Part shown: piece after piece, positions 24,501 to 35,168 of the stretch
Layout of the letters: each line of letters starts with the position of its first letter
How positions within the stretch are numbered: position 1 is the first letter of the stretch
Source: Ganoderma boninense
Taxonomy: Eukaryota; Basidiomycota; Agaricomycetes; Polyporales; Polyporaceae
DNA: 64,000 nucleotides
Reading direction: 5' to 3'
NCBI GenBank assembly: GCA_002900995.3
Contig: CM035310.1
Coordinates: 310,001-374,000, forward strand
Translations under genes and position numbers: made by a program
Notes under the pieces: generated by a model
Database searches by the model: none
Seen by the model: the letters and a program-made list of their open reading frames with translations, nothing else
Told to the model about the DNA's origin: nothing

Positions 24501-24798
24501 GGGTGGAATGCTTGAGATGTTAGAGGACCGCTACCTTGAGTAACGTCGAATGGATCTATGACACATTGGTGAGCCTTTGCCTCGAGTTATGACTGGGGAG
24601 CAGGTACGCACTTTGTCAGAAAAGAATGGCTCTAGTCGCCTTGGTGGACGTGAGCGGGTGACGAGAGACTGTGTTAGTTGAAGACATACCCGCCTAAGTG
24701 ACGAACGTCGGGTGAGCACTTCGCGACTTAGAGAGCGCGGGTGAACCAAACTCACTTCGCTTTCTAACCAGAGTGGGCGGAGGGGATTCAGATGACAT
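21531..24798 (-). CDS. Ribonucleotide reductase large subunit (class I R1 paralogue)
   Basis: The product is an R1 subunit, the catalytic half of class I ribonucleotide reductase. Fourteen exons give 835 residues. Well-supported exons are 24281-24143, 24093-23979, 23927-23586, 23533-23306, 23240-23017, 22962-22335, 22286-22162, 22103-21934 and 21878-21531; the five short N-terminal exons are less certain. Apparent frameshifts all disappear when introns are placed. Redox Cys C221 (LASCF), N427-C429-E431 (NLCTE), C444, radical tyrosines Y737-Y738 (GIYYLRT) and a C-terminal CSVC are all present, and several fall at the same numbers as in human RRM1. In contrast, specificity loop 1 (normally GTNGxSNG) reads TDRVPQQPG, and loop 2 (normally GGNKRPG) reads RTGRSSA. 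This suggests a catalytically competent enzyme with altered or lost allosteric control. It is likely partnered with the R2 at 7.3-8.6 kb. Confidence 0.9.
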
Positions 24799-26037
24799 TG
24801 TGCTCGAGAGGTCGAAAGTTGTCGCAGTGGGTTGAACGTTGGAACTTGTGTCGGCCTTTTATCTCGCGGTACGAAGTCCTTACGTATCGGTGGAAGTCCC
24901 ACGCAGCAGCAGGACTTGTACTACGCACGGTTCCGATCGCTTAGAGTACGGATGCTAATCCCAGATGTAGGCTAAGCAGGCGTGATCACAGTGGTGAGGG
25001 TATGGTGGAAACCCCACCAGTCCTCCAGCGTGACAGTGACCGGTGACTTGTCGACGATGTGCTAGCGTGTCCTCCGTACCTTATGTAGACATAAAACTCG
25101 GTCGATTCGGTGGTTGTAGTATCTTACTCGCGGTTTGTACTATTGAGTCGTGTAAAAACCTGCATGTACGGCTCGTCGGATTTACGAGTTGCTGAGACAT
25201 CTAGAGGAACAGTGTGTCGTTTAGTTCATCCAATTATTTCTTGCTTATACTAGTGCAACGGGCTCACGTCGTTGACCTCACGCACATGTTGGTGGAAAAT
25301 GGAGACATATTGCATCGAGAATCGTGAACTTGGCAACGCACAGGGCGAATTATTGGCGTTTCTGAGAGCCTCGACATCCGGGCATGTATGTTCCGGGGCG
25401 AAGGGTAGCCTCATTGTTCAGGGACGCAGGTCAGGTCTTTCGCACCAATCGGGCGCGCTACGGGATGATCAGAACTTGTCACGACGAGTATGATGTCCCG
25501 GAGAGATGATAACAGTGACTAACAGGTGTTCCACGGGACAGAGAGTGCCTGATGTCTCAGTGCAGGATGTGCGTGGGTACGGGTGCTGGCATGGGCGACC
25601 GGCGTCTGGAGAGGTGGGAGTGCAGTTCGAGGTGTGTTTGTATAGATGCTGCAGCGCGATGATGGCATGGTGACCTGCGAACGGGTGTTGGGCTGCTGTT
25701 GAAGAGTGGATTGTTGGAAAACAAGTCGGTTGCGGCAGGAACGACGACAGTAGCCGCCCATTCGCGGACCACCGCCGTGTGAGCGTGTGTTGGACCGAAT
25801 CTGGTTTCGGAGCAAGTGTTGCCGCAGAATTGGTTTGGTTTTTCTGGGCAACATTGCGCACTTTGTTTTTGGTTGCGATCACTCCCTCACCGTGAAGCCG
25901 AAATTAAGGGGTCGAGGGAAGTGGACGCATGTCATGTTTCGTCGGGTGCCTTGCTGACCGTGGACGGCGGCTCAGTGTGGACTCAGACAGTCAGTCTAAA
26001 ACTGCCGCTACCAGGCGCATGCACTACGACCATCGCT
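24799..26037. other. Upstream region of R1; no gene seen
   Basis: This intergenic space lies between the divergently oriented R1 gene and the gene at 26038. A Cys-poor plus-strand frame continues upstream of 26038 without a better start. Nothing else was recognised. Confidence 0.4.
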
Positions 26038-27053
26038 ATGTTCTCCTGTCCACAGAATCCGCCACGTTCGTTGTGTAATGCTTCCCCGTTTGAAATCTTC
26101 CTCCTTACTGCTGACGTCTCTGCTATATCCGCTGTTGCTTCGTTGCTCCCGATTTCCCAACTCCTCCAGATGAAGAGGCTCAGTACCAGAGCGTACGTGG
26201 GACTACACTACTTCATTCAGGCAGTCTGGTCTATCGAGGCGTTCCTCGACCGCTGGTTCGGTTTCGGCAGGCACGTCGAAGTCATGCAAAAGCTCGACGA
26301 GTGCGGAGCGATTATCTCCGGCTCTACCGTCCTCCAGTTCCTTTCCCGCTCTCCCCCCGATGCCGCCAGTGACCTCGACGTGTACGTTCCCCTGGCTGGC
26401 CTACTCGAATTCGGACGCTGGCTCCAACAGACGGGTTATGCATACAAGCCGCGCGGCCCCGGGCCTTTCACCTTCTTCGATGTCGCGGCACTCACCCTGC
26501 CGGCCCGCTGGAGCTCCGGCAGACACGGGCCCTTCGTCTGCGACCCTCTCGCGTTCCGGAGACCATTTGAGGTATTCGACTTTCTAGACGAACGGGAACG
26601 ACTGGAGTCGACGTCGCGCTCTCCTCGATTGCAGCTTATCGCGGTCGCTGGCGATCCAAGGGAACATGTCCTCACTTTCCACTCCAGTAAGTCCGTCGCA
26701 ATACCTTTGATCTATTTCTAATCCTTGATCAACGTACAGCGGCAGTGATGAATTACATGACAAGCACGAGAGTCGTGTCGCTCTTCCCTGTGTCCACGTT
26801 GACGCTTCGCAAAACGTGGGTCTGTCGGTCTCCTTCTGGGCTGGAAGAGGCTGCAGGATATGACGTCACGCCGTCCTGGCGGCAGAAGTACATGTCCCGT
26901 GGTTTTTCCATCGTTGATGGGTGTGCGTGGAAGGTCGAGAACGAGCCCTGCGAGTTGGAAGCGGAGCGGTCGATTGGCGATGCTTATAGTTGGACTTTGC
27001 GGTTTGCGGATGGTGGTACGTTGAACAGTTCGAGTCCATTGACTGTTGACTGA
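26038..27053 (+). CDS. F-box-like / nucleotidyltransferase-fold protein
   Basis: Exon 1 is 26038-26686, the intron 26687-26739 (53 bases) and exon 2 26740-27053; the product has 320 residues. The N-terminus (SPFEIFLLTADVSAISAVASL) looks F-box-like. Around residue 85, IISGSTVLQFL is followed by SDLDVYVP; this GS plus DLD arrangement is the signature of minimal nucleotidyltransferase folds. Both acidic residues are present, so activity is possible but unproven. Start choice: the frame is open further upstream, but this ATG directly precedes the F-box-like helices. The gene at 343-1500 is a more decayed relative. The substrate is unknown. Confidence 0.7.
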
Positions 27054-30000
27054 AAGCATATGTAGCAGCTCCCCTCTGTCGGGCCACGAGGCAATTGGAG
27101 CTCGCAGAGTCTGAGGCGAACATACGTTTTGAGATTATTACGCCTGCTCGGGGCCCCGTCCATTCAGGGTGTTATTTGAATATCGTTCCGCCGTTCACGA
27201 CGAGGTGAGGTGGTGGACTCGCCGGAGGTCTTACAGCCGTCGCTGACGCATGTTTGGGACAGTACCTTCGCTATCACTGGTTCCTACGAGTATGCCGAGC
27301 TCTGGCCGTACGGCGGAACTTTAGAAACGATGTCGACGTTCGGCGTTTGATCGGTCTACTCGGCGGACCCTCTGTTACGTGCAAGGTGCTCCACCATGCT
27401 GTCGCGGTGCCGAACGGAACGGGGAGGGAGGGGGTGTGGCAACATGGTGTGCATTCGACCCATAATGGTGGTCCGGATGTGGAGCTCTCTCGGCGAGATT
27501 GGTCTTCTGACAGCCCGAGTTCGTGGGCCTGGTATCGGACTAGTTTTGTTGAATGGCTCAGTTATCGAGTCTGCTTCGTTTGGCATCTCTTCGCGTATTA
27601 TTCTGGTATATTTATTGGTCGTCGTCTGTTGTGGCCCTGGCACAGTATCTTCGGGACGCAGGTAGCTGTTTTTGCCCGTGGATTGGATATGCCCTCGGTT
27701 TGTTGTGCCACTCTTGCTCCGTAAGTCTGGTGCAGAGGTTCAAGCAAGCAGCGCAACTGTGTCGACTGCCTTGGGATGGCGTTCACGGTTGTTACCGACG
27801 GCTACGCCGAAACTACGCGAGTTTAATTCCGACGCCAGACCGCGCATTACCTGCGAGACTCCACTTGGGCGTCAGGTCGCTCCTTCGAAGGTAAGCCCCC
27901 TTTGTACATGTCGGCAAATCGTTCCAAAGACTAGTTGCGAGGTTTACGTAGTTCGCGGCCGCTATCTATCGCCAGCACCCCTGTACGACCGCTTCGCCCG
28001 TGTGCGTGGTCTGACATTCTCATGGGGCACTGACCCTTCGGGTTTACTGGTAGGCGCCCAGATCGCACGGTGGTTAGGGACGTCTGTGATGTACAGATGT
28101 TGCGCACCTAACAATCCAATGGTGACCACGTCTCATCATGGGGCCGTCGCGGAACGCGCAGGGGCGCCTAGGTGCAGGGCAGCGGGTAGCGGGGTGCTCT
28201 GCTGTGTTAGGAATGAGCGAGACCTACCGTCGCGATCGTCGGCACACGTATTAGCGGTGGTTAGTCGAAGGGTTCCGCCCGTGCTCGGACAAATGGTACT
28301 CGCTGCCTGGGTGAGGCATTCTGGCATTTGTGTGTTTTTGGATCACAACTAACAAACGCGGTAACAGGCATGGTGTGGTTTGCCTACATTTGCTAGCATG
28401 ATTGTTGTGATCGGCGAGTCCCTTCTGGCCTCGAGTCGCCGGTTTTGTGGCGGCGAGGCACTTTGCGAGAGACCGCAGTTGGTCGTCGAGACTCATCATC
28501 TGTCGAACTGGTGCATTGCCATGCCGGAATCCAGGGCATATTCTCAAGGCTAACATCGAAGTCGGTTCGGTGGTGAATGTGGTCAAGAAAGTATCAATCT
28601 GGCCTTCGCCCGGAGCATTTATTCAACGCAGATGGGCGACCGGGGCCAAGCATGCTTGGCGAGATGCGGATACCATGCAGGGGTACTTATTAAATGACTC
28701 TGCCGCTCAGTAGCATAGGAAGGGCACTCCTGGTTAACAAACGCTGGAATTTGGGTTTTGGTGGCTGGATGGTGGCGCACTCCTGTTACTTAGCGGAGTC
28801 ATTGGGCCGCTTGTTCGAATGCTATCGTGAATGCCCGGGAATACGCGATGGGGACTGATCGCCGTGTTGGGGCCAAGCCAGTGTTCTTGCCTCGTGACAT
28901 GCTTTCTGCGCAACACAATTGACTGGTGTGGTGGGGGTTGAGGGAAAGGCGACGCTGTGCGATGTTGTGATCAGAAGCCAACAGACTTCATGAGAAATGC
29001 CTAGGCGCATCGCGTATTTTACCACGACGCGTTCTGTCAGGTACCCTTCTGTTGTAGCGCGGGCCAGGGGGGGTTTTTGTTGTCTGGCAACCCGGACACC
29101 TGAGGACATGGGGCACAAAGGCGCACAGCGGTCTGAATGGTATCCTGTGAAACAGGCCCTGCTCCTCGACATGTTACCGGTGGACCCCCCCCACCGGAAT
29201 CGACAGGAGGTCGAGATGTTCACAACATCGGCGCTGGCGTCATCCAACTCGACCGGGGCGGACATAGCGGCGTGCATGGGGTCCCAGCCGACGCGACGCA
29301 TGGTTTGATAATGTGCGCGTGGGACGGGTATTCTCCTGTGCGGCAACGTGAGTGCGTGCGATCGTGGACGAAATTTACGACATCACAAGTCGGATGGACA
29401 GACCTGGCTTCCGTTGATATCGGGGAATCGCGTAGTGTATTCGACGCGTAGTGTGGGATAGTTGGAACTACCGGCCAAGATTTGGAAAGAAAAACAATCA
29501 GATGGAGTACGCGGCTCAGCGAGAGCGATACTACAAATTGTGTCAAGTAGTCAGACGATCTCTCGGCGTAACGCATGTCGCACAGTCTGGGTGGTGTTGA
29601 TCAGCTAATGTGCCATAGATGTATGCGAGGAACCGGAGAACCCACTCGCGAGGTCGCCGAGACGTCGGGAGTCCGAGTTGCAAACGCAGGCCAAGGTCGT
29701 CATCGTGCGTCAGCGACGTCCTCGCGTGATGCATCGTCGTGCAGAAGTTGATGAGCCGCGTGGTTCAAAATCTGCTGAATCCGATGGACACGATGTTGAG
29801 GATTGGTGACGAAGTGAAGGGGCGGTCGGTGCGTCGAGTCCCATTGGTGCCAATATTCCGAGTCCGTTGCTAGTGGGTTTCTGTTCTAGCGAGCGCGGTC
29901 GTACTGGGGTAGGTGGCGGCCCCACGAATAGTTTCGGTCTACCTGGTACATCCGGAACGTGCGCTTCGGGTCATCTGGAGGAAGGGTGGCGATGAGAGCT

Positions 30001-30647
30001 CGACCGTGGGGAAGGCAAGTGCTAGGGCAGGGGCAAGGTTCGGCGCTTGACGACCGCTGGTCGTCGCCGCGCTGCTCTGGTCACTCACCGTCATCCCAAC
30101 GTTTCCTGCGTGTCTAGCGTTCGCTGATTGGGGTTTCACATGAAGGGTTGCTCGTGTTAGACGGCACCTGGGTCTAGAGCTGCCGCTTTCTGACCCTGTT
30201 ATTCCGTCCAGATCATGGACAAGTGCTACTGCTCGCGGTTCAAGTTGTTGGGTTGGGCGACGTCCGGACGCCCGTGCCATCTCGAACACGTTGGTACGAT
30301 GCTCGACGAGCGATTTGATGGATGCGTGAGGCTTTGTAAGGTAAGCTGTTGTTAACTTCACAGCACAGATGGGAGAGAGGTGGGGGGCGGGGAGCAGGAA
30401 CCGGGGTGTTGTGGTGGAGCGTTCCGTATTCGGCTCGATGCCGACCAAGTTTGTGGGGAGCTCGCGGGGTATTCGATCAAGACGGATGGTCCGATGGATT
30501 GGGAGGTTCCGTGTTGTCATTTTCTACGTGCGCGACTGCGCACATGGATAACTTCCATCCGCACTGACGGTGCATCGTGGTATATTAGTAGCTCGTGTTG
30601 TCGGATGACGACTCAACTTCTCGCACTGGCACCTCCTCTCGTCCATC
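27054..30647. other. No supportable gene
   Basis: Both strands hold chance-length frames. A minus-strand stretch near 29250-29320 has a vaguely ankyrin-like look (GWDPMHAAM), but no repeat unit could be confirmed. No RNA gene was seen. Confidence 0.4.
30581..30587 (+). promoter_or_regulatory. TATA-like box
   Basis: TATATTA lies about 60 bases before the ATG at 30648 and supports that start. Confidence 0.35.
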
Positions 30648-32249
30648 ATGGGTCCCGAAGAGAGCGAACACCTTCGTCGCTGGCGGGACGAGCCCCTACA
30701 GGAGGGCGATTTACCGTTCAGGGCCGCCATCGACTCGCTGGGGACTTCCGAGCCCATTGTCGAATTTCGGCGAAGAGGCCCTTCTAGATGGACGGTCAGT
30801 GAAAATTCATTTGACTGACATATGCTCCGATTCTGACCGGATATATTCAGCTTTTTAACTCGACAACCGGAAAAGTGGCAATATTCAGCTATGCCGGGAT
30901 TTTTTCGCTGGCAGACGACTACTTCACTGGAAATTTAGTCGAACCCCAGGCTCCGGGTGCGCGGGATGCTACTTTCGAACCGGGCGTCGATCGGCTGTAA
31001 GTGGAATTCGTGTATCTTGGGGTAATGTCTCACCACGTACGTCTTCCAGCCAACAGTACGCAAACTTCAAATGCCACTATGCGTATGCATTCGACACGTA
31101 TCACGATAAGGCCCTATGGGTGATTATGAAGGTGGGTACTGCTAAACTACGCGTACTGATCGTACTGTTGACACATTGTGCCAGGATCTCGAGGAGTACG
31201 CGTTGATTCAACCAGGCTTCAATCCCGAAGGGGTGCCTCGCCGTCCGTACGACTCCCCAGAAGATCCGTCGCTTATGCGTCGCTTTTGGATGCGCGCACC
31301 TATGTTCATCCGAGTCAAGCGCGGGGAGTGGAAGCCTGTGCCTCCGAGTCACCTACATTCCCGGGTGATCCAGGCCGCCAAACGGTCGTATATGTACTCC
31401 GCAAGCCCAGCGCGACCGACAGTCTACACGTACGACGAGGATACAGCGACGTTCACGGAAGTTACTCAATCCGGTGTCCTCGTTCCTGGTGACATTACAG
31501 GGATGACGTTCACAGTTTCCATATATGTGGGGGTGAACCAGTGGTTCAGCGAGGTCATCCCGGTGGATATTTCTCGGATGTCGCCTGAGCCTGTCGAGGG
31601 CAGCTCTGGCCCGGACGACGACGCCCCGCCGATCATCGCCCACCGACCCAAGCTTGACCAGGGACATCTCCAGGACGGTGAGTTTCTGTGGTGTTTGTTA
31701 CGTGCTGCATGTCGCGCTAAACGTGATCTTCTCGTTGCAGTGGAGCCTCGAGGGCGGGGTCCGGCACCAAGGATGGATGCGAACTCCAGCACCGGAGTCG
31801 CGCCCACAAAGAATGTTCAGGCCGAGAACCTATCCATTCGTCCTGCTCACTTGCAGTCGCCCACGTCCATATCGGCTATTGCCTCGTCGGTGGCTGCAAT
31901 GGAAGTCGATGATCAAGGGTATCGGGCCGTCGATTCTACGGGAGAGTACGATGATCTCTCGGACTTGATTCTTCCGGACCCCGAAGGTACAGGCAGCTCG
32001 ATCTCGCTTCCTCGTCGTCGTGTTCATGCCGATGAATTAAGAGATCGAAGCAAGACGGACTCGGAGGATAGCCAGAGTTCGTGCAGCTCGTCGTCTTCAC
32101 CAGGAGACACGTCCGGAAAGAGGAAGAGGGCCGATGGACTCTCTTCCGAGGGTTCTTCTGCGGGCGGTGGTGGTCTCACTGACGAGGAGGATCCTGGACA
32201 AGGTCCTTCCAGGTGGCCGCGCAGGGCGGCGGCGAAGGCAAGGCGCTGA
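30648..32249 (+). CDS. Uncharacterised, probably nuclear protein
   Basis: Five exons (30648-30794, 30851-30996, 31050-31131, 31185-31677 and 31741-32249) give 458 residues with all phases closed; the first donor is GTCAGT. The first 350 residues look globular, with many aromatic residues and a conserved-looking stretch VYTYDEDTATFTEV then GMTFTVSIYVGVNQWFSEV. The last 110 residues are disordered: a Ser-rich acidic run, KRKRAD, an acidic DEED patch and a basic end (RWPRRAAAKARR). The basic clusters suggest nuclear import. I do not recognise the domain. Homology-guided annotation may find many relatives in wood-decay fungi, but I cannot confirm that here. Confidence 0.7.
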
Positions 32250-33066
32250 CCTGGGGCTCGTGAAGAAGATGTGGAGGACGTTCACGGGGCTTTGAGTGCT
32301 TGCGGTCTCGGCGTGTTTGCGGACGGTTTTGGAACTAATTATTCACGGCTCCCCTTGGGTACCATGTCCGCTATTTATCCCAGAGTTCGTTCGCATAAAT
32401 TGTAGTGTTTATTTATTGTCATTGTCTAAATCATTAGTCAAGGACATGCAATGTCATCGGAGTGTGTGTATTGTTACTATTGAAACTGCATGATGTCTGG
32501 TGACTTGTCGGCCCAGTCGAGGTCTGATACCGGAACCTTATCTGAATAGCAGTGCACGAACGTACCCCAAAACATATGGAGCTGAGTGACTTCCATTGTA
32601 TTCGCTCGCTAGGGCCCCATGTCGCTTCAACGGAGCGACTGTGGACAGCAGTTTCAGGCCGCACAAGGTGGACGTGGATGAGAGCACCATGGTCCGTCGT
32701 TATCTTCTTCTCGCGGAGGGCGAGAATCCCGATGCTCGTCTTGGCAACCTTGTGCCCGTGTCGGTTACGCCACACTCAATAATCAGTGTCCCAGTAGACA
32801 CGGTGAGAATCAGTGTACGGTAGGAAGGACAAATAGATAGGTGGAGACGTTAGAGTACATTCCGTCCCTGTATCTGCCTGGACGTGGGCGCGGGTGTGTC
32901 CTAGCCGATATGAAATAGATATGTCGCGGAGAGAAACGTACATACTGGCAGGGTACAAATACAGGCTGAGCGCTGTAGCATGTATATAAATAGTGGAAGT
33001 TGGTACCGTCAGACCGAGTGCTGTGGAAAGAATGCGTACACCAATAGATAAGGACCCAAATGCACG
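32250..33066. other. Intergenic, convergent 3' ends; nothing found
   Basis: This lies between the plus gene ending at 32249 and the minus gene ending at 33067. The right half is AT-richer with several AAATAG runs, consistent with 3' untranslated sequence of the minus-strand gene. Confidence 0.4.
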
Positions 33067-34527
33067 CTAGACTAGCTGCGCTTCAGCAGTTCCGTATTCT
33101 TCTGACAGGGATCGGGTGGCATACCAGACCCTCACGAATGAATGGGCGTCCTCGTGGTTCATGAATGCGAGCAGGACGTACGACATGTCGCGGTCGTCGA
33201 ACGCGACACTATCCACGGAAGCGAATAGCGCGAAATCGGCCTCCCAAACGGGAAGCGCGGTCGCATACACTTGCTGACGGAGGGTGGCGACATTGGGCAC
33301 CCAGTCAATCGGCCCGAACCGCACGCGGCAGACGGTAGAGTCGGACATCTCCGTGCGTCCAGCAACGGGAAGGTGTGTAACCGACGACGGCCCGATGGCC
33401 GATGGATGAGAGACTGCGGCCGGGTGGCTTGGGGCGGTTGTCCAGGCGTAGTCAGAGGTTCCCGCTTGGAGGTCGACGTGATCGCGTCGATCAGGCCAGA
33501 GTTGGGGCAGCGCGTCTTCTGGGTATACTGCGGAGGTAGACGGACAGACAGCAGGCGGGGGTTGTTGGGGACGGAGGTGCTCTTCCATTCCTTGCGGAAG
33601 AAGGGGGGGCTGAGAAAGCGGGGAGGGGACGGCGTGCGAGGACGGCGAACCACCGGGGGGGGTGAGCGTCAGGTTGCGTATCTCTCCAGTGATCCCCGCC
33701 AGAGTGCTCTCAATCTTTGTTAAGGTGCACGACAAACGTCCGTAATTCTCTATAAGGGTGTCGTGACGCCCTTGGAAGGATGAGAGCACGGTGTCGAGTG
33801 TCGCGTCGTTTCGGTCGACGGCTTGCGCGAGTGTTTCTACGCGAGCCTCTAGTGTTTGGAGAAGTTCCAACGCCTGACCGGGGAAGATGCCGGTGCCTGA
33901 GAGGCGATCCTTAGCGAGCTGGGTGGTCTGGAGTACCGAGGCAAGGGTGGTGCGGAGGTTGACGTGGTCCGAGTACTGTGTTCGCAGGAGGTGGTGGACC
34001 GTAGCAACGGTGAGTCCGATAGCAGCTCGCATAGCAGGTATGTTGAGCTCGCCCTTTGATGCGAAAGGGTGGGGGTGCTGCAACGAAGCGAAGTCCTGCC
34101 TAACGGACCGACGGGCTGGCGGACCCGTCAGCCCCTTGTGAGGCATGGAGGACGGCGATATCGAGGAGGACGGTGTCATGCGATTCGGCCCAGCCCCCGT
34201 CAACGTCGTGGGACCACTGCAGTCGGGACACCCGCCCTTCTCAATTACGGCTGGAATGAGTTGTTGATCGCTGCTGTGGGTTTGGAAGGAGGTAGCGACG
34301 GGAGAGGTGAAGCCGTCCGCGGGGAAAAACACGAGAGGGGAGGCGGGGTCTGTGTCGGAGCCGAACGTATCGGTGTTGCTGGGTACTGGGGACGGACAGC
34401 GGGGGACTATGGGAGGGGTCGTCTGGGAAAGGATGGATCGTGGGGCGACGAGTGGGATGTGAGGCGGAATCCGTGCCGGGGACGAGCGAAGTGTCGTTGA
34501 TGAACCCTGAAGGCAGGGAGATTGCAT
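33067..34527 (-). CDS. Pro/Ser-rich protein with coiled coil and C-terminal small domain
   Basis: One uninterrupted frame of 486 residues runs from ATG at 34527. The first 170 residues are Pro/Ser/Thr-rich and probably disordered, with a CPDC pair near 100. Residues about 175-305 are helical and rich in heptad-like spacing (LEARVETLAQAVDRN, LTKIESTLAGITGEIRNL), consistent with a coiled coil. A Pro-rich linker follows. The last 90 residues (VCRVRFGPIDW ... YVLLAFMNHEDAHSFVRVW) resemble a compact alpha/beta fold, possibly RRM-like. The order disordered - coiled coil - small RRM-like domain recalls LINE ORF1 proteins, but no reverse transcriptase lies nearby, so this is only a resemblance. The frame is also open a few codons upstream from an acceptor-like site, so a 5' exon is possible. 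Confidence 0.6.
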   Translation of the reverse strand: MQSPCLQGSSTTLRSSPARIPPHIPLVAPRSILSQTTPPIVPRCPSPVPSNTDTFGSDTDPASPLVFFPADGFTSPVATSFQTHSSDQQLIPAVIEKGGCPDCSGPTTLTGAGPNRMTPSSSISPSSMPHKGLTGPPARRSVRQDFASLQHPHPFASKGELNIPAMRAAIGLTVATVHHLLRTQYSDHVNLRTTLASVLQTTQLAKDRLSGTGIFPGQALELLQTLEARVETLAQAVDRNDATLDTVLSSFQGRHDTLIENYGRLSCTLTKIESTLAGITGEIRNLTLTPPGGSPSSHAVPSPLSQPPLLPQGMEEHLRPQQPPPAVCPSTSAVYPEDALPQLWPDRRDHVDLQAGTSDYAWTTAPSHPAAVSHPSAIGPSSVTHLPVAGRTEMSDSTVCRVRFGPIDWVPNVATLRQQVYATALPVWEADFALFASVDSVAFDDRDMSYVLLAFMNHEDAHSFVRVWYATRSLSEEYGTAEAQLV

Positions 34528-35168
34528 GGGTATAGAGGGAATCTGCGCCAAAGGGCATTGGGTGGCTCGCGGGGACTCGAGACTACGAGTGATGCCAGAC
34601 GACTACTTATGCGCTGTCTGCCCCCTTCTCCTGTCGTTCAGAGGCCGACGCGAGGCAGCGCAAGTGGCGTGTAAATTTGTGAGAATACGGCTTCCTACGA
34701 CAAGTCGGATGTCCCCGATCACAATGGTTGCTGATATCACGGATGGGCCTTGCCTCGGATGGGTGGTATGGGGGCGAGGCGGGTTGGCCAGGTGTCGCGA
34801 TGGGACTTCGTCTTGGGGTCAAAGAAGCCATCTCGCGAGGTCGTAGTGGCAGTTTCCTCGTTCGGCTGAGCTGCGATCCGTCAGTTGCAGATGCGGGAAA
34901 GCGGGGTTGCTGAGTTCGAGGATTGTGCACCCGAGGTCCATGGGAGTGAGGGCCACTTGGTGGATGCATCATGGTGCGCATGCGTGCGCGGCCTTCGGCG
35001 CTTATCGGACTTTCTCGTACTGCGCAGTGATTGGCTACTTCGTTGTGCTGTCCACCAAGTACATTGTCGTTCGAGACTTGTTGTCGGTCCTCATTCGAAC
35101 TCCCTCACTATCGTGACAGACAGGACATCTAATCGTCACTTCGTCGATCCATAACTCGAGTCGGGACT
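34528..35168. other. Divergent intergenic region
   Basis: This separates the minus gene at 33067-34527 from the F-box gene at 35169. CATAAGT on the minus strand near 34607 is a weak TATA candidate. No gene was seen. Confidence 0.35.
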
